Shown piece after piece: positions 23,701-35,623 of a DNA stretch of 64,000 nt. Origin of the DNA: Adiantum capillus-veneris (lineage: Eukaryota > Streptophyta > Polypodiopsida > Polypodiales > Pteridaceae). The stretch spans positions 37,212,058 through 37,276,057 of the forward strand of contig CM043946.1 of assembly GCA_014529385.2 (NCBI GenBank). Direction: 5' to 3'. How positions within the stretch are numbered: the first letter of the stretch is position 1; the number at the start of each line of letters is the position of its first letter. The notes under the pieces are model-generated. The model saw nothing but the letters and a program-made list of their open reading frames with translations. It was not told where the DNA came from and ran no database searches. Both the position numbers and the translations under genes were made by a program.

Positions 23701-24487
23701 TTGAACGGCCACTCATAATCTTTGTTCGTTGTAGTATAAGTCATACACAGCAGCATGGTGTAAAGGTCGACATTTTAGGGTGGAACGAATCGACAAAAAG
23801 CGTTTTACTCAAGATTGTGGAATCATGGCAAAATTTGAACAGTCTAGTCGACGACGTTCCTCTGATGTAGATCCTGTGGTAGCGGAACTCACTTACTTCG
23901 GCACGCTGCAAGAGATTTTGAGGATCAATTACAGAGGATTTTTTGTCGACTTGTTCGACGTGCAATGGTTCAAGATAATCATGGAGGGTCGCAACGCTAC
24001 TGTGCGTAGAGGAGAGTCTAGTTTTCTTGAGGTGGATTCTACTAAGAAATGGACTGACCTAAGAGACACTTTCGTACTACCCGAGCATTGTGAACAAGTA
24101 AGTATATAAATAGTTAACATCCCCCTTTTACAAGTTATGTGCTTGAAAGCTCTCATGTAAGTTATGTGGCTCTGGCAGGTAATATTTCATCCTACAAAGT
24201 CTACATCAAACTGGTGGTACGTTATAGAGGTAGCCCCTCGTAGTGCAAGGACGTATGAAGGCTACCATGTGCCAATCACAACGACATCAATGGAGGAGAT
24301 CAGAGAAGATGCTCAATCAGAAGCCGCTGCGGTGGTGCCAGACGAGCATCAAGATGCTACTACTCTATATGGGGTGCATGCAGAGGAGCTACAAAATGAA
24401 ACAGAGGATATGTGTTTAAACGGAGAGCTCTATATAGATATAGGAAGTTATGCTGAGTTATGCGAGGATGAGAGAGAGATCTCTTAA
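20759..24487 (+). CDS. CACTA tnp2-family transposase (TnpD-like), 1104 aa, six exons
   Basis: Exons at 20759-21291, 21388-22127, 22211-22815, 22890-23654, 23735-24097 and 24179-24487 join in frame. All five introns (74-96 bp) begin GT and end AG. The protein has CPCNQC at residues 22-27 (transposase-associated zinc motif) and a second cysteine cluster at 215-235 (CPNDC...CPKC). The tnp2 core follows with LAMDGVNPFG and VGNMDVYLRPLLEEL, then LLDPMHIFKNV and the HDWHKM region. A DUF4218-like part has HLLVHIVDEV, RWMFFLERFMKTLKGYVRQ and ARPEGSMAE, and a DUF4216-like part ends near VQWFKIIMEG. Families with this order cut and paste CACTA elements. One oddity is F at 22513-22515 where family members usually have E (MHxEKN). 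The tail is acidic. Confidence 0.9.
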
Positions 24488-24759
24488 AGCCACAAATATT
24501 GTATTTGAACAATTTTGCTCCGTGTTGTAAAAGCTCTGGCTCTCTAAGTACCTTCCATGGTGTATAACGCTCTTTTCTACTCGCGCTCACATCTTTTGAT
24601 TGAAAATTCTGAGTTTTCGACTTGCCTCTTCTATCACTCGATTCATTGCGTCATTGTATTTATATGCGTCATTACGTCATTGTATTTAATGGTCTTTGCG
24701 TCATTGTCTACTCTATTCATTAAATATTAAGTTTAAATATTCGTGTGTTTAATGCAGGT

Positions 24760-26098
24760 ATGGATGATGAGGAGTTTCTTTCTTCTTTGTCACCGCAACA
24801 GAGACAGTGGTACGTGGAGCATCATCGCTCTCGCGCATCATCGCGCGTTTCTACACCATCCGCATCTCCCTCTCTTTCGGAGCATTCGGCGCGCTCCGAA
24901 GCTTCGGCGTCGACGAGACGAGCTTCACACTCGTCTAGACACCGGCGCTCTAGTGGTGGCGGTGGCGGTTGTTGTGGGGATTCCGCCACCGATGCCTCCA
25001 CACCGCCTCGTGTTCGACGAGGCTCTTTACCCTCCCCTTCTTTGCCCGCCCCCACACCAGCCACAGCATCGCCATCTACGCCAGGTTTTGAACGGCTGAC
25101 TGTTCCTAGAAGCTACACACCTCTACCTACTCCGCCAGGAGCCACCCCACTCGACACTCCTCGTTTCGGGGCCCAGACGCCGGTAGAGACACCTGACGTC
25201 TATACCCCCATCGACACGCCGCTAGAGACCCCTGCCGGGACACCCAGGTTCACGCGTCACCGGCCAGAGGGCTTGCCTTACTCCATCGACATCAGCGGCG
25301 GCATCATCATGGATGATGACGGCAAGAAGGTGATCTCGCGCATGCGTGGTCTTTGCTCTCAGCTGTTTAGACACTACATACTAAACAAATGGAGTGAAGT
25401 ACCAAGTGATTTAAAAAACAGAGTCATCAGCATACTTCATGATGAGTTTCCCGTTCCAACACGGAATCAGCGCTTCAATGAAGACCTGATGAAGATTCGA
25501 ATGCGCGAATACTGCAAACACAAGCGTTCCGAAGTGCAAAAAGCAATCAAGAATGGGTGGAACAGGCCAGATTGGTTGGCCAAAGAAGATTGGAAGAATG
25601 CGAAGAAAGCAGCGCGCGAGAATCCCAACAAGTGGAAGCAACAAAAGGATGCAGCCAGAGCGCGAGTAGAGGCAGGGAGCTCGCACCACTTGGGGAGCGG
25701 TGGATGGGCATCATTTGAGGCCGATTTTGTAAGTCTTTTCACATTGCTCTTTATGCATGTTCGATAGTTTAGGGTTTATGAGTTTTTTAGTTCTAACATA
25801 ATGAAATCTTTGTATGTTTTGACAGTGGTCGATGACAGGACGTGATCCCACACCGTACGAGCGCGAGTACGCAGGCAGGAAGGGCTTAAACGCCCTGATG
25901 GACATTCTCAGTTCTCGCGGCGGCATGGTTAGTATTAGGGTTTACTCTTTTTTATTTTTTGTATTGTTTTATAAATGTCGTTATATGTTTATACTTACTG
26001 AAAGCTGTCTTATTGACTTTTTTTGCCGAATCCGACAGATACGCCGCTTGGACGCGATGAGACGTCTGACTAGACGACGTCAGTTTAGCCATAGCTAG
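24760..26098 (+). CDS. CACTA second protein (TnpA-like / plant En/Spm 'Ptta' type), 376 aa, three exons
   Basis: Exons at 24760-25728, 25826-25927 and 26039-26098 join in frame through GT-AG introns. The ATG at 24760 follows a likely 3' splice site (AATGCAG), so an untranslated upstream exon or alternative splicing from the transposase transcript is possible, as in maize En/Spm. The first 170 residues are Ser/Pro/Thr-rich with repeated TPxxTP motifs. Residues from about 180 are basic and helical (WSEVPSDLKNRVISILHDEF, NGWNRPDWLAKEDWKNAKKA). Next comes GGWASFEADF-WSMTGRDPTPYEREYA, the pattern of plant Transposase_24-type proteins. The end is Arg-rich. The expected role is binding subterminal repeats and assisting the transposase. 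Confidence 0.82.
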
Positions 26099-26436
26099 AT
26101 AGCATTAGTTTAGGGTTTCTCATAGCTTATGTATCAAGCGACGGATTTTATACGTCTTTTTGAACCATGTATATTATTACATTTGTCACCGCAGTTCCTT
26201 TTGCCAATCAATTCTTTATGCCTATGATGTTGTACAATTGTCATTATTACATTTGCCAATCAATTCATTTTGCCTATGATGTGTACAATTGTCAATTTTG
26301 CAAACAATGCGTCTTGTGGGTGATTATTTTGGGTCTATTATCTACCTTTGCACTTTTTTTAAAAAGTGAATCAAGTACAATATGGTTGATGGGTGGCAGG
26401 GCATTCAATGCCCTGCCACCAAATTTTTTTTCTCTC

Positions 26437-26640
26437 GGGCGTCGCTATAAGCGTCGCTATTTATGGCTCTATAGCGTCGCTATAAGTGTCGCTATAGTCA
26501 TCTGTGTAAACGTCGCTATAGGCGTCGCTATATAGCGACGCTTATAGCGACGCCTATAGCGACGCATATAGCGACGCTCGTAGCGACGGTTTTAGCGACG
26601 CCGGGGGTTATAAAAACCCAATGTATTTCCGTCGCTAACA
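26437..26640. repeat. CACTA 3' subterminal array of GCGTCGCTATA motifs
   Basis: About a dozen copies of a 10-12 bp motif (GCGTCGCTATA and its complement TATAGCGACGC) lie within the last 235 bp of the element. They run in one direction up to about 26530 and in the other after it, which makes a large inverted repeat. The same core occurs at the 5' end (18913-19160). Such arrays are the usual binding sites of the TnpA-type protein. The 26099-26436 stretch before it holds no gene. Confidence 0.93.
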
Positions 26641-26674
26641 GCGTCACAAGAGCACACAACCTCTTGTAGTGTGG

Positions 26675-29600
26675 CATAGGCTAACGAATTGTAATTCCAG
26701 GAATGGATTGGTTCGCTGAGAATCATGCATTGATTGATTGTGAGAAGGGTGAATTGGTTTTCAAAAATAGAGATGGTCATGCGATTAAAGCTGAGGAGAC
26801 AGATAGTAAATCACTTCTGATTTCTGCCATGAAACTTTTGAGAAGGGTGAGACAAGGGTGTGAGACGTTTCTTGTGTTTGCTAATGAGATTAAAGAAGAA
26901 TCTGGGGATAAATAGAAAGAGACAAATACAGAATTTGTAGAGGATCTCTTACATGAATTTAAGGATGTGTTTTCGGACAATATTCCTGATATGCCTCCGC
27001 CTAGAGCGGTAGACCATGCCATAGATCTATAACCAGGAGCAACACCTTATTCAAGGGCTCCATACAGGTTCAATATTGATGAGCTTAAAGAGCTCAAGAT
27101 ACAACTTGATAATCTTTTGAAAACGGGTTTCATTAAACCTAGTGTATCTCCTTGGGGTAGTCCTATGTTATTCCAAAGGAAAAAGGATGGTACATATAGG
27201 TAATGCATTGACTATAGGGGATTAAACAAACAGACCATTAAGAAAAAATATCCTCTTCCTCACAGTGATGAATTGCTCAGCCAATTGAGTGGTGCCACAA
27301 TATTTTCAAAGATTGACCTTCATTCTGGTTACCATCAAATCCGCATTAAGGCCGAGGACATTCCAAACACCGCTTTTCGTACACGTTATGGGCATTATGA
27401 ATTTACAGTTCTTGCTTTTGGTTTGACTAATGCACCAACAACTTTCATGTGGTTAATGAATAGTATTTTTCACCCGTATCTTGATGACTTCATTTTGGTA
27501 TTCTTGGATAATATTTTTGTGTATTCTAAGAATGAATAAGATCATGCATTGCATTTAAAGAAAACATTGGAAGTTTTGCGTGAACATAAATTGTATGCCA
27601 AAGCAAGTAAGTGTTCTTTTGCAAAGGATCAGATTGTGTATCTGGGAAGAGTGATTTCTAAAGAGGGGATTCACATTGATCTTGATAAAGTTAAGACTAT
27701 TGTGGAGTGGACAACGTCTAAGTCAGTAAGGGATGTAAGAAGCTTTATGGGTCTAGCACATTATGCGAGAGCACACATTAAAGATTTCTCTAAGATAGCA
27801 AGTTCTTTGACCGAATTGACCAAGAAATACAAGGGTCTTGTGTGGACTTCTAGCTGTGAGACTTCTTTTGAGACCCTGAAGGCTAAAATAGCAGAAAATT
27901 ATGTTTTAAAAGTTCCTGAGATGAGCAAACCATTTGTTCTGTCCTGTGACGCTAGTGGTGAACAATTAGGTTGTCTTTTGACACAAGAAGGAAGAGGTGG
28001 TTGCATATGAGTCTAGGAAATTAAGACGACATGAATTGAACTATGTACCACATGATCTAGAATTGCTTGCTGTTGTTCATGCATTGAAGCATTAATTGGT
28101 GTCATCTTTTGCTTGGTGTAAAATTTGAATTGCATACTGATCATCAAAGCTTGAAGTATATTTTCACTCAGCCATTGTTAAATAACAGACAAAGAAGATG
28201 GATTGAATTGTTGGATGAGTATGACTTTGATTTGAAGTATTTGTGTGGAAAAGAAAATAAAGTTGCAGATGCATTGAGTCGTAGGCCTATGTGTAATTTG
28301 TTGACTATTGTGCGGTCTAATTTGATTGATGATATACATGCTGAAGTTGAAAATGATTCTTTTATATGCCTATTTTGAGATTCTTGCGTGAAAATATTGG
28401 TGAGATGTATGAGAACAAATATCACTTGTATTAGGGAAATCTGTATTATTATGACCACTTGTGTATTCCTCCAAATTCTTCTTTTAAGAGTAAAATTCTG
28501 CATGAGTGTCATAATTCACCTTTTTCTGGTCATCCTGGATTGAATAAGACATATGAAAAGATTAAAAGTTCATTCTTTTGGCCGCGTATGAAATTGGATG
28601 TTAAGAATTATGTGCGTGAGTGCTTTCAATGTCAGCAAGTTAAGATTGAACATAAGAGGATGCCTGGTGACCTTCAATCCTTAGACATTCCTTTACAGAA
28701 ATGGGAGTCTATATCCATGGACTTTATCATTAGACTTCCTACTACTCGTGGAGGGTATGATTCGATCTTTGTAGTGGTAGATAGACTCACAAAACAAGCT
28801 CACTTCTTTCCTGTAAAAATAACTGATACTGCATTGACCATTGCACGCTTGTTTGTGAAAGAGATATTTCGTTTGCATGGCATGCCCAAGAGTATAGTGT
28901 CTGACAACGATTCTAAGTTCACTTCTCATTTCTGGAGAGCGAATTTTGACTCTATAGGTACCCACTTACGCATGTCTACTGCTTTTCATCGTCAAACTGA
29001 TGGGGAAACGGAGAGAGTGAATTGTATTTTAGAAGATATGTTACGAATGTATGTCAATGAAAACCAATCTAATTGGAATGAATATCTGCCTTTGGTTGAA
29101 TTTGCATATAACAGTTCATATCATACATCTATTAGGATGACTCTGTTTGAGGCAATGTATGGCTACAACTGTCCTACGCATATTAATTTCCTTAACTCGA
29201 GGAATAAGGTAGAACTGTCACGTGAGATGCTTGAGGAAATGGATAGCGAGTTGGCCAAAATCAGGGGGAATATTAGAGAATCTCAAAAGAGACATAAATT
29301 GTATTATGACAATAAACATCGTGTTGTGGAGTATGAAACTAGTGATATGGTTTTCTTAAAGGTTATTCCTGAGAAGTTTCATTTGATTATTGGAAACGAT
29401 AGAAGATTGTCTCCACGATTTGGTGGGCCATTTAAAATTTTGAAGCGCATTGGTTCATTAGCTTACAAATTGGAATTACCTTCTCATGTTAAAGTGCATC
29501 CTGTATTTTATGTGAGTTTATTGAAAAAGTATGTTCCTCATGTACATCATGTTTTACAGGACAACTCTAAGTTGAAAGATGATGGAACATGGACAGTAGA

Positions 29601-29751
29601 ACTAGACTTAGTGCTAGATAGGTGTGTTAAACATCTGAGAAATAGAGACATTATGGATGTTTTGGTTAAGTGGCAGAACTATCCAGTGGAGGATGCATCA
29701 TGGGTTGATCTTAGTGTTTTGCAAAGAGAATTTCCCTCCTTCCAACTATGA
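26675..29751 (+). pseudogene. Chromovirus pol (RT, RNase H, integrase, chromodomain), broken
   Basis: After the CACTA, frame 0 reads GMDWFAENHALIDCE, then RT blocks with stops at 27025, 27203 and 27537. The RT catalytic motif, normally FxDD, reads FLDN, so the second aspartate is lost. RNase H begins LSCDASGEQLG and is then frame-broken near 28010; it resumes as ELHTDHQSLKY and KVADALSRR in another frame. From 28459 a clean 430-codon frame covers the integrase HHCC zinc motif (HECHNSP...CFQC), the D-D-E residues (MDFII, SDNDSKF, ETERVN) and a chromodomain (DVLVKWQNYPVEDASW). The element is inactive. The chromodomain places it among chromoviruses, which target specific chromatin. Confidence 0.9.
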
Positions 29752-29780
29752 GGACAGAGTTAATTTTGAAAAGGGGAGAA

Positions 29781-30687
29781 TGTAACAGGACTTGATTTTT
29801 GAAGTGTTTTAGCAATAAATTTTGTTTTTCTAGGAAGTTTCGGTCGTTTTAAAGTTGGTCCACTGTGCAGAAGGATGTGTGGATTCTTTTCGTCCAATAA
29901 ATTTTTTTGAGCCGAAAGGCACTTTCTAGGTCATTTTTGAAGGTTAACATGTGATTTTGGAAAAGTGATGTATGAAGGGATTGAAGCCAGTGTTATAAGG
30001 AACAACTTTGGTTCTTTGAGTTTTTAGAGATTTTGATGTTTTGATGTTCATTGAGGGCCAAACATTAAGGAAAAAGTGAAATTTGCTGTTTTTGCATCGT
30101 TTTTTGTAGAAAATGCTGTTTTGTAGGTTGAGTTTTAGCAAATCAGAGGAAGCTATGGAAATTTTGCATCACATAACCGTCGAAGAGCGCAACAAGAGCA
30201 ACAAGATTGTGTGAGACGGACTTGGGCTATTTTGGCTTCGTTTGGGAGTTATGTTCAGTTAAAGACAGCTAGACTTGAGCTGTTTTGGCTCTTTTGGGAG
30301 TTATGTTCAGTCGAAGCGATCACGTTCTTATCTTATTTTCGTAGGTATACTTGGTACGAAAATGGAGTCGACGAACCCCTAAAAAGCGGCTATTTTGAGA
30401 AGTCGCATGCTTTTCGAGGAAAAAAAGGATAAAAGAATGACGGGTGGTGCGTTTGGGGATCCTTCACACATCTCCTCTTCTGCGAGTGTGAGTACGAGTG
30501 CGAGTGAGACGTTGCATGCAAGCGGACTAAAGCTCGGGGGTGGTCGGGAGGCTCGAGCTCCGTACAAGGGAGTGCGCCGATATTCCATGGCTCCTCTGTT
30601 GTATCAAAACTTTGCAAAACTTCATCAATACAAAGATCTCTTTCTCTATCTTTTGCTGTCTATCTCTATTATTGTGTTCTTGTGACA
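29781..30687 (+). repeat. 3' LTR of the chromovirus (~0.9 kb)
   Basis: It starts TGTAACAGG right after the purine-rich AAAAGGGGAGAA. It holds a 68-bp internal tandem duplication around TTTTGGGAGTTATGTTCAGT (30228-30315) not seen in the 5' remnant. The right end is taken at TTGTGACA; with no complete 5' LTR this is a guess within about 20 bp. Confidence 0.65.
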
Positions 30688-30691
30688 TTAG

Positions 30692-30850
30692 TTGTAATAC
30701 AAAATTATGCAAACCATAAACTTTTTTTTGATATCCTTGTAATACAAAATTACACAAACCGCAAACTTTTTTTTGATATCCTTGCAATACAAAATTACGC
30801 AAACCATAAACTTTGCAAAACTTACAATGTTTTTTTATATCCTTGTGCAA
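30692..30850. repeat. 45-bp tandem repeat, about 3.3 units
   Basis: Units start TTGTAATAC, TTGTAATAC and TTGCAATAC at 30692, 30737 and 30782, each with AAAATTA.GCAAACC and a T-run then GATATCC. The array directly abuts the inferred chromovirus 3' end. Confidence 0.9.
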
Positions 30851-30864
30851 TATATTAGTTGTAT

Positions 30865-31023
30865 ATATTGTGGTGTGTGGTTGTGTAGGTAGAGTCCGAC
30901 CACCTAGTGTGGTCAGACATGTTATGGTTGTAACTGCTTGATGGTAATATAAGGAGGTGCCGAATGAGAGAGAGGCACACTTGGTTTGGACGTGGAGGTA
31001 GAGTCGACCACACACCACAATAT
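30865..31023. repeat. 159-bp inverted-repeat element, 17-bp perfect arms
   Basis: The arms are ATATTGTGGTGTGTGGT and its exact complement. Just inside, GGTAGAGTC-GACCAC occurs near both ends in direct orientation. It could be a small MITE or a solo piece of another repeat. No clear target duplication was found. Confidence 0.5.
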
Positions 31024-31289
31024 CTTGGATTTTGTTGGTTAGAGATACTCCCCACTTAGTTTCTTAACCTATAAAAATAATTTTAAATTGTTCTATCTCT
31101 AACACATGCTAAAAACCTTCCAACAACATTGAAATTAACCAAAAAGGTGTATTGCATCTACAAATCAAAATGGAGAGTGCAACCAAAAAATAATTCTGCA
31201 CTAGAATATTTGGGGCAAAAGTCAATAGCCATAAGCACATATCACCGAAAAAACTACTTCTGTAAAACCATATCAAGGTCCACAAGCCT

Positions 31290-34200
31290 TTAAGGCTGCA
31301 TTAGCACCCGTGAACCTCCAAGTGCTTGGACTAACTCCAATTTTGTTAAAGCCGCCTGATGCATGAACTCATGAGCATGAGGATCAAGGCCAAGTACTTG
31401 CATAAATATGAAGTAAATGTGCTTACATGGCATATACACAAGGCGCTTGCTTTCCCGGTTTTGAAAATCCTCGCAAGTACATCTAGGAAAATATGACATT
31501 GTCACAGAGTATGTCACTCCCTTTGCAGTTGACCCCACAGTATTAACATAGAAAACATGTGTTTCATTGCAAACCACAATGACCTCTCGCACCAACTCTG
31601 CTGCCATGGTTTTACCCACTTCAATCTTGCCATGAAACTCCTTTGTTGATCGTGATCTCCATTTCACAATCTTTCCATCTCTAAATTTGCGACGGATGCT
31701 GCTAGCAACTCTTTGGTTCAATGGAACTATTTCATGCATTCTTGATGGTGATGTAACTCCTACTTGTAAAACAAAACCATTGGCTTTCAGTTGCGTTACC
31801 TCTTCAGGTTGCAAATTTGTGCCCTCTACGACCACCCAAACACTGGGAGATGGACCTGGTGGCCCTTCGACTATGCTGTGAAACTTCTAGGTGTGCATGT
31901 TATTGGAGTTCCCAATTGTGAACCAGATGGAGGATATTTCCTGCGACCCCAAAAACAAGGAGTTGGCACCCCTATTTTGGCATCCGTTGAACAGGCATTA
32001 ATGAATTGCCCACATCGATCTCCATCTTTTGACACCACACCGAAACAAGTCATCTTTTGCCTAGGTTCTGTTCTCCTTATTGCCGAAACTGACTTTGCTA
32101 CATTTACTTCGGGATATGGGACAACATTTGAAGCTTTTCTTGTGTGATGAAGCCCACCAATTGAAGTTGTCATTGTAACATACTCTGGCCTGTGGCTATC
32201 CTCCTCCAAGACAATATTTGCATCAGCAAAAATTGGCCTCTTTTTCCTAATACTCTTTTCTTGGAGTATATTTCTATTCCTTTCAGGACTATTGACACCC
32301 ATTTCATGTATTGAAGAATTTGTGAGGTCAACTAGTTTCTTTCCAACTGCCACAGAAGTAGATGAAGGTCGGTTCATGAAGCGATCTGCCAAATCTTTAA
32401 TGCCGGGATCGGTGGAGCTCCCAAGACCTGTCAAATAGGCATTATATTTCACACTTTGAAGCACAGCTAAAGACATATCTGCACATGCTGCCTCATACAA
32501 GCTAATTATGTGATCCTTGTAACCAACCGAGGCATGCATAGGCTAGCATGTTTTGACTCAGACAAGTTTGTGTTAGGGACAAAGATACCTACAACATCTT
32601 GTGATACAAATGTTTCCCCCCAATGAGGCAACCGTACATCCCACCAAGCCAACCATGTCTCCAATGAAGCAATCTCCCCTTCAATGGCCATTCTTGTTTT
32701 CCAAAATCTTCTAAGCTCTCCCTTACAATGCTTAGCCACATTCTCTGTAGGTGCAGTTCTCCACTTGCGACACAAAATTTTGTGCTCCTCTTGAAATGCT
32801 GGACAGATGCACTTGACAGTATGTCGAACCATACTTTGCTCCCAATGAAACAAGCATGATCTCTCTTTGTTTGGAGTAGACTTCTTTGCTCCTCCAAAAT
32901 AAACAGTACGCACAACAATCCAATTGGCACTGGCTTCATCTGCCATAAATCCCCTGAACTCTGGCTTAACAAAACCCTGTTGCTTAACCACATTGTTCAG
33001 TATCTTCCAAAATTCAATATGAGCATATTTATTTTCCACGCTAAACTCAGCAGTTGCAATGGTGAGCAGCTCTCGTACATAAGGGTCATAGACATGTACT
33101 GACATAGTCGGCCATCCTTGAACACGGTGAACATGATCAAAGTGCACCCACATTTGCTCCAAATTACCTCCAGGGCGCATGCGATTCACCAAATCAATTG
33201 CACTGCCCGGTCCCTTAATTGACATTTTAAATACATGAGGTTGTACTTTATCACCCAATTGGCCTAGAAAAAGGATACTATGGATAAAAGGATATCTGCA
33301 CTTTCTTCTCAAGTCAAGCACTGCCTCAAGACCTTTTGAAGTGATATTCTTTGATCTTTTTGCACACTCCAAACTTCGTTCGACTCTCCTTTTATTTGAT
33401 AGGGGAGTCATACTGACAAGGAATTCAAAAAATTCCAAATCTTCAATCATAGCACTTGAAGTTGAACCTGCTCCAATAATCTTTTCCATGATAAAATCAT
33501 TAGTGGTGGCTCACGCTCCAATTGTTTTGTAGTCACCAAAGGGTCCCGACTTGCTCGATCAAGCAACATTTCATCTATGTGACTTTCAACCATCCGACTC
33601 CTCCCTTCTGCACATGGATGATTATGTTCTCCAAGATGCAAAGCACACCTAGTACAATTATGCTTATCTCTAGGCAAACAATAGTAAATAACTGCAGGAC
33701 ATATAGATAAACATTTGGGAATTTGTCCACAATGACTGCATACCAGTGTGCCATACTGAGAAGAGATCAATCCTTTAAGACTAGATTTAACAAGCCGACC
33801 TCGCCATTGAGACCCATTGAACATATTTGAGTGCAAATAAAATGGACAATCAATGTTGATGCAACGTAAATGCCCAGATCATCTACTAAATCTGACAATG
33901 CCATTAAAACTATCACTGCTACAAGTGACATACTCTGTCCACATGTGACTATGTTGTCTTTGCTCCATACCACTCATACCTAAATAATTACCAGATGGCG
34001 GTAATTCAAAAGCAATATACCCATCATAATGAGTTGGGAGCTCATCAGTATAGACCACTTTCTTGGCATGATGAAGGGCAATATATAAATTGCTTTGCAA
34101 TGGCATGCACTTAATCATGTCAATAACACTCGCATTGATCTCAGAGAGAGGTACTTTCTTGTCTTTCATGTCTTGAGAAACTCTGCCAATGCTAGCATCA

Positions 34201-34466
34201 ATCTGATCCTCACTTCTCATATCCACCTTGTAGAACTGGTGTTGTTCATAATCAAGCATAAAAGTTTGCTCACCCTCTGATGATATAGTAGCTTCTACCT
34301 TGACTTGCGGTCCAGATAATGTTAGTGGACGAAGAAAAAAATTAGCATCACGAAGTTCAAAATGTTCTTGGAAAGAAGCAACTGTCAAAGAATAAATTTT
34401 GGTATCAAACATAAGCACTAGCTTCTTTCCACGCCCTGGACCAAAAACTGGAATGCATCTCCCCAT
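31290..34466 (-). pseudogene. Mutator-like (MULE) transposase with SWIM finger, broken
   Basis: Read on the minus strand, a ~200-residue N-terminal region (from MGRCIPVFGPGRG) leads through an in-frame TGA (about 33880) into a Cys-rich block with CSHCG, CPAVIYYC and GEHNHPC. A frame change near 33490 opens a 327-residue stretch with the MULE core, including FRGFMADEASANWIVVR and RSCLFHWEQSM. Another change near 32535 opens a linker with a second Cys cluster (CFGV, DRCGQFINAC). A last frame holds a SWIM zinc finger: CTCEDF, then CKHIYF. This order is that of plant MULE transposases, which act on DNA with long terminal inverted repeats and make 9-bp target duplications. Three to four breaks rule out a working protein. 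I found no terminal repeats. Confidence 0.78.
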
Positions 34467-34705
34467 GGGTTAATAGTGTGTGTAGCGGAAGGTAAGAATA
34501 TCAAAGAGGAGTGGCATGGTTTTGATTGATATAGATCGTGTAAATAGAATAGATTGATATCCTTAAAATTCTATCCATAACCACAAGCTGCCACGAATAT
34601 TGCACGTTCGTGTTCCCATGAACAACAATTACTGTTTTATAAAATATATATTATAAATAATAATTCACTATATAATATAGTCACAACATGAAATATAAAG
34701 TGCTT

Positions 34706-34834
34706 CAAAAAACGAGCCAGCTTTTAGTTTTTAAAGCACTAAAAAAGAACCTGTTTTAGTTTTAAAAACACTAAAAAAACGAGTTTGCTTTTAATTTTTA
34801 AAACACTAAAAAACGAGCCTGCTTTTAGTTCTTT
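34706..34834. repeat. ~33-bp tandem repeat, four units
   Basis: Imperfect units of the form CACTAAAAAACGAGCCTGCTTTTAG-TTTTTAAA. The rest of 34467-35148 is AT-rich with no gene. Confidence 0.8.
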
Positions 34835-35157
34835 GAGTTTTACGATTTTCAGTCAATCGAGTATATTAATGACAGTTGAACTTCACCTACCCAATTAAAT
34901 GTCCCATGCACAATATCCCATGCCGAAGTTAAGGGTGTTTACACATTGCTGAGTGTTTTTGGTTTATTAAATTCTAAGACAAGTTTTTGCGTGCTGAAAA
35001 GAGTGGTTGCTTATTGAGTTTGTTAGAGAGGCCACCAATGAAATTAAAAGGAGCTACACCACAGTACTATGGGGGATCAATAGATAGAGCATGCGACAAT
35101 AGCTTAGGTTTAAAGGATGGGGGTGTGTCAGTTCATGGATGCTCTTAGTTAATAAAA

Positions 35158-35623
35158 GGGAAAATTACCAAAATACCCCTCTAATTTGCGGGAACTCCCA
35201 AAATACCCCTCAAATTTCAAAAAGTACAAAAAAGCCCGAATATTTTGTCACAAATTCCTAAAATACCCTTCAAGTTTTCCAAAATTCCCAAAGTACCCCT
35301 GGTCGTGAGATTAAATTTCTTGAAAGGCAAAAAAATTGTAGCTTTTCATAAGAATTAGACTGACTGTCTATCAATACGAGATGCTAAAAATAGAGTTTAG
35401 GTATGCTACATAGGCTTTGGAGATGAATTTCTTCTTTATTTTTAGATATAATTACCTTTTTTGCATGGTAATTTGTGACAAATTACATGCTAAGAACTAA
35501 AAAATGGATCTAAATTGTCAAAAAAGAATAAAGGTTAGAAAATCTTGAACAGTCCAATCAAAATAGATGTAAGGGTATTTTGGGAATTTCCACAAATTAG
35601 AGGGCTATTTTGGTAGTTTTCCC
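35158..35623. mobile_element. Mutator-type MITE, 466 bp, 9-bp target duplication
   Basis: The ends are imperfect inverted repeats of about 50 bp, starting GGGAAAATTACCAAAATA on the left and the complement of GGGAAAACTACCAAAATA on the right. TTAATAAAA flanks both sides exactly (35149-35157 and 35624-35632). Long terminal repeats plus a 9-bp duplication identify a non-autonomous Mutator-like element. The interior has no coding capacity. A MULE transposase relic lies 0.7 kb away, but its ends are unknown, so kinship is unproven. Confidence 0.88.

Larger units (their letters stand above)
18891..26671 (+). mobile_element. CACTA (En/Spm) transposon, possibly autonomous, 7781 bp
   Basis: The element starts CACTACAAGAGG and ends with its exact reverse complement CCTCTTGTAGTG. 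TGG lies on both sides (18888-18890, 26672-26674), the 3-bp target duplication expected of this superfamily. It holds a tnp2-type transposase gene and a second gene in the same orientation, with subterminal arrays of GCGTCGCTATA-like motifs at both ends. Both genes are free of stops with consensus splice sites. It sits inside the protease-RT linker of a chromovirus in the same orientation. The duplicated 5' end is a visible blemish that need not block transposition. Confidence 0.95.
17858..30687 (+). mobile_element. Broken Ty3-gypsy chromovirus, split by a CACTA element
   Basis: The order is 5' LTR remnant, gag C-terminus with zinc knuckle, protease, (CACTA insertion), RT, RNase H, integrase, chromodomain, polypurine tract and 3' LTR. 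The 5' LTR and most of gag are lost: LTR sequence jumps to gag near 18100. GGGGAGAA precedes the TGTAACA start of the 3' LTR at 29781. Several stops and frame changes show it is dead. Removing the CACTA plus one TGG restores continuous protease-linker sequence. The right end at 30687 (GTGACA) is inferred from the TG...CA rule only. Confidence 0.85.
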
